A DNA stretch of 64,000 nucleotides, taken from Paragorgia papillata (Eukaryota; Cnidaria; Anthozoa; Scleralcyonacea; Coralliidae). The stretch lies in the NCBI GenBank assembly GCA_035771165.1, contig JAWNZC010000232.1, positions 2,718,001-2,782,000 on the forward strand, in the 5' to 3' direction. The position numbers and the translations under genes are program-made. Below, piece by piece: positions 1 to 8,882 of this stretch. The notes beneath the pieces were generated by a model, which saw nothing but the letters and a program-made list of their open reading frames with translations, was not told where the DNA came from and searched no databases. Positions within the stretch are counted from its first letter, which is position 1. Each line of letters begins with the position of its first letter.

Positions 1-167
1 ATAGGGTATCCTCTTGGTAGGATACGTTACAATTTTTGTCATTCTAAGTCTAGAACATAGGGTTATATTTTTTTGGTCGAACAAAAAGCATGTTTTCGGT
101 TTTTGTTATCTGAATGAACAAGGCACTGTTGATTAATTGTTATTGAATAATTAATTAATTAGTTAGA

Positions 168-273
168 TTGATTGATCAATTATTGATTGATCGATTTATT
201 GATTGATTGACTAATTGTTTAATTAATTGATTGTTCGAATGAATGAATGAATGAATGATTGATTGATGGACTA

Positions 274-370
<97 letters not shown>

Positions 371-376
371 GTTTTA
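168..376. repeat. (GATT)n microsatellite
   Basis: Near-perfect GATT tetranucleotide repeat, most regular from 275 to 370, with a short GAAT interruption near 240-255. The flanks are AT-rich and hold no gene signal. Confidence 0.95.
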
Positions 377-390
377 TTCAATTTTACGCT

Positions 391-505
391 ATATATTTGC
401 AACGGTGGGAAAGTTGTGCAAATTTAACTACAAATTTGCTTTTTAAATTGACATGAGCAAATTCATTAGTAAAATTTCGCAAAGTTACAAAACAGCAAAT
501 TGTAA
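391..505 (+). repeat. Dispersed direct repeat, copy 1
   Basis: This stretch (TTGCAACGG..., ...GAGCAAATTCATTAGTAAAA...) recurs in the same orientation at 1010-1122 with a few substitutions. It is rich in GCAAATTT words. It has no coding content and the family is not recognised. Confidence 0.75.
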
Positions 506-1009
506 TTAGCACTTATAATAGCTAATAATGGTTGAATTGATTATACAGGCAGGTAATTACTCGTTTTTCTAATTTTTACTTCTTTCAGATAGGATCGAGA
601 TTGGTGAAAGACCTGCTCGTGTTATATGTAAAAAAAAATCACATAATTCAGTTAAATCTCTATTTAGCCGACGTTGCAATACGTTTAAATTTGGGATCTA
701 GTTTCAGTATCTGCTTACCGATGTTCACGCTTAAAAAAGCGCCATTAAACTGTGGTGAACTGTAGTGCATGCAAACAGGTTTTCGCTTGTATGAGAATGT
801 CCATCAATAGAGGTTCCTAACAAACAACTATACAAGAGATGCTCATGTTTTAATTGTTGACAAAATATTCTTATACAGGTGTATCGTTTTTATCTCAAAA
901 GAACGCGCTCAGCCTAATCAGATTCTGATCATTTACTAAGTTTGTCAAGCTTTGATCAAAACATCCTAAAAATTGTACTTTTATAGAAGACGGTCCAAAC
1001 TTCAATTTT
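506..1009. other. Intergenic stretch
   Basis: AT-rich sequence between the two copies of the dispersed repeat. A pyrimidine-rich tract ending in CAG (near 589) looks like a splice acceptor and is followed by about 58 open codons, but no family is recognised and no gene is called. Confidence 0.4.
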
Positions 1010-1122
1010 ACAATAAATTTGCAACGGCGTCAAAGTTGGCAAATTTAAAAACGAATTTGCATTAAAAATTGACGTGAGCAAATTCATTAGTAAAATTTTG
1101 CAAAGTTACAAATAGTAAAGTT
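1010..1122 (+). repeat. Dispersed direct repeat, copy 2
   Basis: Second copy of the 391-505 repeat. The following 1123-1360 holds many overlapping TTTGCAAATTT-like words and no gene. Confidence 0.75.
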
Positions 1123-1365
1123 GAATAAACTATTGTGCAAAGTCATGCAAATTTCTTTTCAAATTTGCTTTAAATTTACCCACGTAGGAAAATTTATTGC
1201 AAATTTGGTCACTAATTTGCAAATGCGCAAATTCATATGCAAAGTTGTTGCAAATTTATCGGAATGCAAATTCAAAACACGCAGTTAGCAAATTGCAAGC
1301 AAATTTAGTTGAACAAATTTGCAAGTTATTTGCAAATGTGCAAATTTATCGCAATTTAATTTTTT

Positions 1366-1915
1366 CGTCCAGCTTCGCGTGCAAAATCTCAGTATACTTC
1401 GCGTGCAAAATCTCAGTATACTTAGGAGGGGGGGGATCTCAGTATATTTAGCGTGCAAAATCTCAGTATACTTCGCGTGCAAAATCTCAGTATACCTAGC
1501 ATGCAAAATCTCAGTATACTTCGCGTGCAAAATCTCAGTATACTTCGCGTGCAAAATCTCAGTATACTTAGGGGGGGGGGGGGGGGGGGGGAAATCTCAG
1601 TATACTTAGCGTGCAAAATCTCAGTATACTTAGCGTGCAAAATCTCAGTATACTTCGCGTGCAAAATCTCAGTATACTTCGCGTGCAAAATCTCAGTATA
1701 CTTCGCGTGCAAAATCTCAGTACACTTCGCGTGCGAAATCTCAGTACACTTCGCGTGCGAAATCTCAGTATACTTACGGTGCGAAATCTCAGTATACTTT
1801 GCAAATATTTGAGGTATACTTCGCGTGCAAAATCTCAGTATACTTCGCGTGCGAAATCTCAGTATACTTACGGTGCAAAATCTCAGTATACTTTGCGAAT
1901 ATTTGAGGTATACTT
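1366..1915 (+). repeat. 24-bp minisatellite ending about 40 bp before a start codon
   Basis: Unit of 24 bp (CTTCGCGTGCAAAATCTCAG plus TATA), more than 18 copies, interrupted by two poly-G runs (about 1427-1435 and 1569-1591). Variants read TTAGCGTGC, TTACGGTGC and CCTAGCATGC. Because 24 is divisible by 3, several reading frames stay open on both strands; these are not genes. Many units contain TCGCGTG, matching the TNGCGTG core bound by AhR/ARNT-type factors and the RCGTG core of HIF sites. Confidence 0.9.
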
Positions 1916-1956
1916 CATGTAAATCAAAACAAATAAACACAAGAGTCAAAGACAAC

Positions 1957-2346
1957 ATGGCGGAATTGTTATTGTTTTGGTTTAAAGTATTTCTCATACG
2001 TGGTGTATGTTCTCGTGCCCTCTGTGACGATGAAGACGTTTTCGAATACCTTCAAGCTTTGAAGAGATTGTGCGAAGAAGCAGATAGGCTGTGGCTGTCA
2101 ATGGTCATTAATTTGATTGAGCACTTGCGTGGAAACTTCAAGACCACATTAAACGTTCTTGTTTACATTGTGACAAGCTGTATCGATTCTGGTGACCGTG
2201 AGCTAGCTGAAAGGCTGCAAACGCTATACAATGGCGTCCTTAACATATTTCAACATTATTCCTCTCTCCTTGAGAGACAGGAGCAATCAGATGAAGAAAG
2301 AGCATATCTGTCGAGTGGAGAGAACTGGTAGACGAGGGCGACCAAG
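1957..2346 (+). pseudogene. Exon 1 of an HTH/integrase-type gene (broken)
   Basis: The start codon at 1957 sits in a good Kozak context (acaacATGG) right after the minisatellite. It opens a 124-residue frame rich in helix-forming residues, ending at TAG 2329-2331. The exon itself appears to run to a donor CAAG|GTATGG at 2346/2347. In the +1 frame the last codons read VERTGRRGRPR, which joins exon 2 in phase (CGACCAAG + GTATGAC = RPRYD). I infer a one-base frameshift near the exon end. The joined RPRYDIT...HTH order is typical of metazoan genes that carry an HTH followed by an integrase-like core; no core domain was found downstream. Either a decayed copy or a frame error in the assembly. Confidence 0.5.
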
Positions 2347-2888
2347 GTATGGTCTTTTCTATGAAACTTAATAAACTTTATTAAACCTTAAAGACAAACC
2401 GGGTGTTTGACCTGTCTCCCTGCAACATTGATAGTAACATTGGAATTTCTCTTCATGATGCTTCCTCGCAAATTGCTCAAAAGTCCCATTTGAAATGTAG
2501 AACTTCACATGTGATGATATACTCAAAGTTGATTAATTAATCTACTCAAGTTGAACATCACACTGTGTGAATTTTGACATTTGTAGCATTCCACAATTTC
2601 TTTCGAACTGTGACCATTCCGGGCTGGTGGAAGGTGTACCTCTATATACTGTAGCCCTCTTTGCTCCACCAACCAACTCGATTTTATGATCAAATTTGGC
2701 AGCCAATTTCTGGCCAATTTACCAACAAGTCACGTTTCCCCCTACCAAATCTCCAAATTAATTACCAAACATTACAGTGTTCCTAAAAATGGGGGTGTTG
2801 CCAGATCGATCCAGTATGATCTAAGTCTAAAATTCATGGCAACATTCTGGGCAATCTTTGATAACTGTTCACCATTCGTTACATGTAG

Positions 2889-3180
2889 GTATGACATCAC
2901 CATGGTTCAATTGCAGCAGTTGCATAGTACTGGCATGACATGGTCAAGCACTGCTGAAATGCTTAGTGTTAACAGGACAACAAAATACAGAAGATGGAAA
3001 TTATTTGGAGTGAACACAGATGAGGCATACAGATTTTCGGACATACCAGATGCAGACCTGGATACTATACTTATTTCATTACTCCATCATAGTCCAAATG
3101 CTGGTGAAACATATGTGCAAGGGAGCCTTAGGGCAAGAGGGATAAAAATTCAGAGATGGTGATTACGGGAAAGGCTGCAG
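2889..3180 (+). pseudogene. Exon 2: HTH region of the same gene, nonsense mutation
   Basis: The acceptor is ACATGTAG|GTATGAC and the donor is CTGCAG|GTAATTTC. The exon encodes a helix-turn-helix-like segment (LSVNRTTKYRRWKLFGVN), then a DLDTILISLLHHSPNAGE segment and RARGIKIQRW. That order matches the resolvase-like HTH upstream of integrase cores in a widespread animal transposon-derived family. A TGA at 3160-3162 stands where the frame would continue with LRERLQ up to the donor. CGA (Arg) to TGA is the simplest explanation and is a typical CpG decay change. The intron between the two exons is 542 bp (2347-2888) and holds nothing else recognisable. Confidence 0.55.
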
Positions 3181-3260
3181 GTAATTTCTTTAGCAGTTGC
3201 CGAAGGATCAAAATATTAAAGCGCCACTGTGATGAAAAAATCGTCCATCTAATTTTGGTC

Positions 3261-3700
3261 TTAATAAAACATAATTTCAAAATAAACCATCAAGGTGTTT
3301 TTGGTTTCTCAATATCTTGACTTGTTCTCAAGATATTCACCTTTTCAAAACATGCAAATTAGCTGTCTTATGATGTCATTTACTCCCACATACTAAATGA
3401 GATTTACAAAATAATAAATATCTCCAAAAGTAACTGCCAGAATTTATTCAAACTTTTCACGAGTATATGTCAATGGAGTAAGTACATAATATATTTGTGC
3501 AAAGCTTGAATAAATTCTGCCTGTTTCTTCAGGAGATATTTATCATTAAATTTGTGAATCTCATTTTGTAAGCGTGAGTAAATGACATCACAAGGTGGCT
3601 AATTTGCATGTTTTAAAAAAGTGACTATCTCGAGAGCGAGACAAGATATTGAGAAACCAAAAATGCCTTGATTGTTTATTTTCAAATGATGTTTTATTAA
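3261..3700. mobile_element. Foldback MITE (about 215-bp arms)
   Basis: The left arm (3261-3470) is repeated as its reverse complement at 3490-3700, beginning TTAATAAAAC and ending GTTTTATTAA. Both arms contain TTTTGGTTTCTCAATATCTTG and CATGCAAATTAGC words. A non-duplicated GCGCCACTGTGATG segment lies just outside the left arm. No ORF; non-autonomous. Confidence 0.85.
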
Positions 3701-4777
3701 GGGGGGCAATATACCTGAATTAAGCAGCGAAGTTGATTATTGCATATGCGTCTCTTTTATAAGGAATGTTCATGTGGAGTGCTTAAGCATTGGCTTTCCA
3801 TCAATGGTCTGAATTATATCCACATTAACGCTGTGAGACGGAATGAGCATACTATGATGCCATGGCAATCATCTGATTGATGTCATAAATAAATCATCAT
3901 TTATATCCTGATCCATATATCCAATGAAGAATGAAAACTGTGCAGAGCACTATGTAAACAGTATATGAACAGTAACCAAAATAAGTCTAAACATAGTGGT
4001 AGACCTAATATGTTCACAAAATGTTACAATATTGTACAATATCATGGTGACTTTGCACAGTTAATTGATAGCAAAATAGCATTGTACAGTATAGGAATTC
4101 TATGTTGCCCCAATCTAGGTTGTCCATGCATGTATAATATCAGTCAATAAAATATTGACTATTGACACAGTCAACGCCAACTACGCCATGCGCAATTGCC
4201 CATGGCAGTAATTTCCCACTAAATAATAGAAAGTAGCCTGAGTTAACGCCTAGTGGGCATCTTGTTGTCTATGAAAAAGCTCGTTGTTTGAAATACTGCA
4301 GTATAATTGTCACCAAGGTAAAGTAATACAGTTAGTTCCCAGGTTTACAAGGTGGCACAGCCCCATCAGTACTGCTGGGGGTAATCTGGAGCAAAGACCT
4401 CTCTGGGGCTACTGCCGTAAACCCAAATCCGTATTCATCTAAGAAACTTCAGTGACCGGCACAGCTCGTAGAATTTGACGCTTAAAAAGAATTGTAAATT
4501 AGATAATGGCATAATAGTGCATGATGGCATGTAGTGCACTTGACTCTGCCTTCACAATTGCATGGCGACATATGATTAAAACAAGAAAAATAATTGGCAA
4601 ACACAAAGCAAGTGAATAGCGCAAAATAATCATGTGACATAGCACCACACCCCATTTGTGCATGCAATAGAACTATACCGCTACCAGCAGGTATTCTCCC
4701 TGTTAACTTTGACTAATTATAATCACATAATAAAATAAATACATGCAGTTTCAATTTAAAAATTGCAACATTAAAAA
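3701..4777. other. Intergenic, no gene seen
   Basis: AT-rich single-copy-looking sequence. Short protein-like frames occur on both strands around 4340-4440 next to weak splice signals, but nothing recognisable was found. Confidence 0.4.
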
Positions 4778-4782
4778 CAACC

Positions 4783-5076
4783 ATCACCACCATTGTCATT
4801 ATCGCCACCATTACCACCACCACCATCATCATCATCATCACCATCATTATCACCATTACCATCACCACCATCGTGACCACCACCATCATCATCACCACTA
4901 CCACCATTATCACCACTACTACCATCATCAACATCACCTCCATCATCACCATTCCCACCAACATCACCACCACCACCATCACCACCCCCATTGTCACCAT
5001 CATCACCACCATTATCATCACTACCACCATTATCACTACCACCATCACCACTACCACCATCACCATTACCATCACC
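4783..5076. repeat. CAC/CAT microsatellite
   Basis: Long run of mixed CAC, CAT and ACC triplets. It gives open His-rich or Val/Met-rich frames on both strands that are not genes. The stop codon of the minus-strand exon 5078-5212 directly abuts it. Confidence 0.95.
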
Positions 5077-5077
5077 A

Positions 5078-5212
5078 TTAATGTAAAACTGTCACAATTT
5101 TTCCACACAGCTCTGACCTTCCTTCACCAGCACCACGACAAGATTCACATTGGTTGTCTTCATTAAACTCATTTTTATTATAACCACAACCTTGGCATGG
5201 AGTACATTTGGA
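5078..5212 (-). CDS. Possible terminal exon, cysteine-rich
   Basis: On the minus strand a strong acceptor (T-run then CAG) at 5213-5215 is followed by exactly 44 open codons and TAA (5078-5080). The product has a CxxCxxC cluster (residues 3-9), CESC at 22-25 and a sixth Cys at 36. This spacing suggests an extracellular disulfide-rich tail or a zinc knuckle, but I recognise no family. Upstream exons would lie at higher coordinates; candidates are the weak minus-strand frames at 6300-6455 and 6557-6680. Confidence 0.35.
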   Translation of the reverse strand, partial: SKCTPCQGCGYNKNEFNEDNQCESCRGAGEGRSELCGKIVTVLH

Positions 5213-5280
5213 CTGAAAAAAAAACACATGATATGAGTTGTTACGTATACATGTACTGTACATTTGGTATGTTTGCTAGT

Positions 5281-5975
5281 CTCAGTAGCTTAATGGTTAG
5301 AGTGTCTCACTGGTCATCAGAAGGTTACAGGTTGTACACATATATAACCTTCACTCACCATCTGAGTTCTTGTAGCTCAATGGTTAGAGTGTCTCACTGG
5401 TCATCAGAAGGTTACAGGTTGTACACATATGTAACCTTCACTCACCATCTGGGTCCTTGTAGCTCAATGGTTAGAGTGTCTCACTGGTCATCAGAAGGTT
5501 ACAGGTTGTACATGTATATAACGTTCACTCACCATCTGAGTTCTTGTAGCTCAATGGTTAGAGTGTCTCACTGGTCATCAGAAGGTTACAGGTTGTACAC
5601 ATATATAACCTTCACTCACCATCTGAGTTCTCGTAGCTCAATGGTTGGAGTGTTTAACTGGTCATCAGAAGGTTGCAGGTTGTACACATGTGTAACCTTC
5701 ACTCACCATCTGAGTTCTTGTTAGCTCAATGGTTGGAGTGTTTAACTGGTCATCAGAAGGTTACAAGTTGTGCACATATGTAACCTTCACTCACCATCTG
5801 AGTTCTTGTTAACTCAATGGTTGGAGTGTTTAACTGGTCATTAGAAGGTTCCAGGTTGTACACATACAGTATGAAACCTTCACTCACCATCTGAGTTCTT
5901 GTTAGCTGAATGTTTAGAGTGTCTCACTGGTCATCAGAAGGTTGCAGGTTCAATCCCTGTCTCAGGACTTAGAAA
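5281..5975 (+). repeat. Tandem array of eight tRNA-like (SINE-head) units
   Basis: Eight units of 87-88 bp. Each starts with TAGCTCAATGGTTAGAGTG, a pol III A-box-like D-arm sequence, followed by TCTCACTGGTCATCAGAAGG in the anticodon-arm position. Only the last unit keeps a good B box, GGTTCAATCCC at 5947-5957; in the others it is replaced by GGTTGTACACAT. Aligned with a standard tRNA the anticodon position would read GGT, with one mismatch in the stem. There is no matching acceptor stem, so this is a tRNA-derived repeat and not a tRNA gene. Confidence 0.7.
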
Positions 5976-6117
5976 CATTTTCTCTGTACATGTACTGTAT
6001 TTGAGCTTGATGAATGTCTACCAAAGTTGTCGCTTTACCCATCCTCTGCCCAAACATGTTTTACACTGATGGAACCCTCCTCCATAACATGTACTGTATG
6101 GCATTAGTTGCATTCAG

Positions 6118-6252
6118 AAAGAGGGAAAGTGGGAGGGAGGGAGTGAGGGAGGGAGTGAGGGAAGGTGGGAGGGATGGAAGGAGGGAGGGAGGGAGGGAGA
6201 GAAGGAGGAAAGGAGGGAAGGCGGGGCAGGGAGGAAGGAAGGAAGGCAGGCT
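6118..6252. repeat. GGGA-rich microsatellite
   Basis: Degenerate GAGG/GGGA purine repeat. The open frames across it on both strands are artefacts. Confidence 0.9.
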
Positions 6253-6299
6253 GCAGGCAAACAAGCTAAGCTAGCTAGTGGGTTATATAATATAGGCGG

Positions 6300-6455
6300 G
6301 AAACACGCTATATACCTTGACGGATGCAGTATGTGGCACTTCAACTCGAGTATCACCCCCAGAAAATGTTTTTGATAGTTGAACCATGACATTCCATGGG
6401 CCAGGAGCAGGGCCATTGTGCGGTCCACCAACAATTTGGCGTAAATAAAAAATAA
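6300..6455 (-). other. Weak minus-strand exon-like frame (IVGG...PW)
   Basis: The minus strand reads IVGG, then eight residues, then PWNVMVQL, continuing to ASVK before a donor-like AAG|GTATAT near 6317. IVGG followed eight residues later by P-W/Y-x-V is the mature N-terminus pattern of S1 (trypsin-like) proteases. No acceptor lies immediately upstream and no HCGG or catalytic motif follows, so this may be chance. Confidence 0.15.
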
Positions 6456-6556
6456 ACAAAATCTCAAAAGAGGATCTTCTAGATTTGTTTACTGGATATC
6501 AAAAAAAATAACTGAAATTTTTTGCTCTATTAAAGTTGTGTTGTTTGGGTTTCAGG

Positions 6557-6680
6557 TTAACAGCACAGGCAAACAATGTGTGAAATATACTCAGGGGTGG
6601 AGTGTAATTCTTGGTCAAATGATGAGGCGCAATACCGACCTGTGTATGGCTCAACTTGCCACCTGGAATGTTGATCGAGA
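6557..6680 (-). other. Weak minus-strand exon-like frame (PYTGRYC)
   Basis: An acceptor-like CATTCCAG precedes a frame reading VEPYTGRYCASSF...HIVCLCC and then a stop. The opposite strand is also open here for about 60 codons after a TTTCAG. Neither frame is recognised with confidence. Confidence 0.2.
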
Positions 6681-6740
6681 TTCAGTAAAGGTTGATAACT
6701 TGTACTGTTTAATATAATGATATTTATTAGTAAGGATAGC

Positions 6741-7190
6741 CAAGTCATCACAACCATCATCATCACCACAACTACCATCACCACCATCCTTATCGCCATT
6801 ACAACTACCAACACTACCACAATCATCTACCATCAACATTTCTTCACTGCTATCATCACCATCACAACTACCATCATCATCACAATCACCACCACCACCA
6901 CCACAACTACCATCACAACTATCACCACCATCACATAACAACTATCATCATCATCACCATGACCCATCACCACCATCATCATCACCCATCACCACCATCC
7001 TTGTCACCATAACTACAACCACCACCACCACTATCACGACCACTATCACCATCACCACCACCATAAACATCACTATCACCATTACCTCTATCATTAGAAT
7101 CACTATCATCATCATCACTACCATCATTACCACCATCACCACAACTACAAGCACTACCATTACCACCCCTATCACTACAATCACCATCAT
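6741..7190. repeat. CAC/CAT/AAC microsatellite
   Basis: A second long mixed CAC/CAT/ACT triplet block, resembling the 4783-5076 block. The following 7191-7371 has an open minus-strand frame next to an ATTTCAG acceptor, but no recognisable protein. Confidence 0.95.
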
Positions 7191-7371
7191 CAACCAACAG
7201 TTGGTAATCTGGAATAAAATCGTTTATTGTCGAAGGCTTTATATCATGTACGGTCATCTCTTTAGCTGGACTGCTACTTACTGCTGACATAGCAACAATT
7301 TGCTGCAACAAAGTCTTGCAAAGAGGCCTTCGCTTCCTTTGCAGCGATAGAAACAGCCCTGAAATATTGCA

Positions 7372-7450
7372 ATTATTAATTCTTTGAAAGTTTTCATGGC
7401 AATAAAGTAATATAGATAAGCTTTGTGGGAAACACCACGTAAAATATTTA
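7372..7450. mobile_element. Solo fragment of a Penelope-like terminal repeat
   Basis: This piece (TTGAAAGTTTTCATGGC..., GGGAAACACCACGTAAAATA...) matches the outer ends of the Penelope-like element at 43537-44605. It stops just before the position of the hammerhead core found there. 7451-7912 holds nothing recognisable. Confidence 0.7.
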
Positions 7451-7912
7451 TTACTCGGGCCTCGACTCGGGCTGTTTTTTGGGGGGTTTTCCCCAGAGCC
7501 CTCGTCTTAGCCTACTCCGCAGACATCTCAAATCAGAAAGCGCAGGCTCAAGTCAGGGCACATTTAACCACAGTCTCGATCAAGACAAACTGATTATAAA
7601 CAATTTATATGATAAATTTATTGAATTTTAATACTGAAAAGTATTACTCATGGTTCACAATCTGATAAGCTGCTGACTATTGGAAACTATCTGCAAGATG
7701 AGCGAGTCATAAACAACGTTGAAAACAGAATTGACAACTTGCAAAGGACGGGTATAAAATATGCTGTGTTGACATTCATTTTCGTGCTGAAGTTTACGCT
7801 AAATGGGAAAACTTTAAATGTATTGAGGTAATTTTAGTATTTGTAATTTGCCTGGATTATGTATTGTTGTGTTAATAAAGTTGTGCCAAATAAACTCTAT
7901 GTGATTCAACAG

Positions 7913-8264
7913 CTTCACTAGCTTTGATATAATCTCATTGAGTGTGTGCATTTGAAATAGTTCCTTGGTACCTTCGCTTGTTGTCGATCGTCTAGGTATT
8001 AAAATATAAAATATAGAGTCAATCATGGTATTATCTTACATATAATAATGCAATAAAGCATAATGTAATACACAAATGAAGCACTAAGTGTGTTATTGAG
8101 GACAGTACAGTAGATCAATGAAATTCACCTTTTACTTACTGGTATAACCACATCCTGTGGAATATAATTATAATATTGCTTCACTAGCTTATATAATTTC
8201 TTTGAGTGTGTGCATTTTAATAGTTCCTTGGTACATTCGCTTGTTGTTCATTGTCTAGGTAATA
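7913..8264. repeat. Two copies of a ~90-bp duplication
   Basis: The stretch at about 7913-8003 recurs in the same orientation at about 8176-8264, sharing GAGTGTGTGCATTT and TAGTTCCTTGGTAC. On the minus strand both copies begin with the same acceptor-like ACCTAG, as if an exon had been duplicated. The first copy is open for about 55 codons and the second is frameshifted. Confidence 0.6.
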
Positions 8265-8309
8265 TACTGACTTACTTAGTACAGTAATGGCTTGCTGCTC
8301 AGTCTAACC

Positions 8310-8795
8310 TTAATCACTTATATCTATTCATTCTATTGTATTTGTTTACATGATTATCCTGAATTGTGAAATGGTTTAGATTCTAGAATTCCAGATAATC
8401 CTGAATATTAAAGAAAATGAAATCCAACCCTGACCCACAACTCTAAACCTGACCCTCAACCTAATGAGACAAACCCCGGTGACCCTAAATCTAACCACAA
8501 CCCCCCAAGGAGAAAGTCTCTCAGACCCTGGCTACAACAACCCTACTGGTTGTTTTTTTGTTATATGCTTTTTAGTTTAATCCCGCATGTGGGACAGAGA
8601 AGTCCCCTAGGCTTCAGGATAATCCTGAATTCTAGACACTTTAAATTGACAATTCAGGATAGTCCTGCACCATGCACATTCAGCCTCCAATCTGATCTTC
8701 CTCTGCCCACTCCCACCTCTTTGCTCATGCATTATAGAGACCTCTGCACTTTCCAGTAGCCCGAGTGAACACCTGACCCAGGTGCCTTGTTTTAT
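8310..8795 (+). repeat. Dispersed repeat, uninterrupted copy
   Basis: About 485 bp, including ATGATTATCCTGAATTGTG, GGGACAGAGAAGTCCCCTAG and CACCTGACCCAGG. A second copy is split across 33955-34142, 37022-37144 and 37428-37585. This copy therefore serves as the empty-site reference for the insertions there. Many internal AGGATAATCCTGAATT words are themselves near-palindromic. Confidence 0.85.
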
Positions 8796-8836
8796 ATACT
8801 GTTGTAAACTGGTTTTTTTTGGGTTTTGTTTTATAG

Positions 8837-8882
8837 AGTCCACATTAAAGAAAAAGAGAAGATTGTCCTGTTAATGTTACAG
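8837..8882 (+). pseudogene. Decayed duplicate of a micro-exon
   Basis: A T-rich tract and TATAG precede a 46-nt segment, followed by the donor ACAG|GTTAGTTAG. The segment and its donor resemble the 45-nt exon at 11816-11860. This copy is one base longer and its matching frame has a TAA, so it is probably a dead exon duplicate. Confidence 0.4.

Noticed and set aside
589..770. Acceptor-like CAG followed by about 58 open codons
   Set aside because: No recognisable protein and no clear donor or gene context.
1366..1915. CRISPR-like regular repeats
   Set aside because: No unique spacers between units, and a eukaryotic context. The same applies to 5281-5975 and 47612-47960.
1285..1922. Several frames of 78-191 codons on both strands
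   Set aside because: Artefact of the 24-bp minisatellite and poly-G runs. Only the part from ATG 1957 looks gene-like.
4713..5108. His-rich and Met/Val-rich frames
   Set aside because: CAC/CAT microsatellite. The same applies to 6717-7193.
5197..5724. 175-codon frame of SMVRVSHWSSEGYRLY repeats
   Set aside because: Translation of the tRNA-like 87-bp tandem units, not a protein family.
5901..5975. A tRNA gene
   Set aside because: A and B boxes are present, but no pairing acceptor stem and a mismatched anticodon stem.
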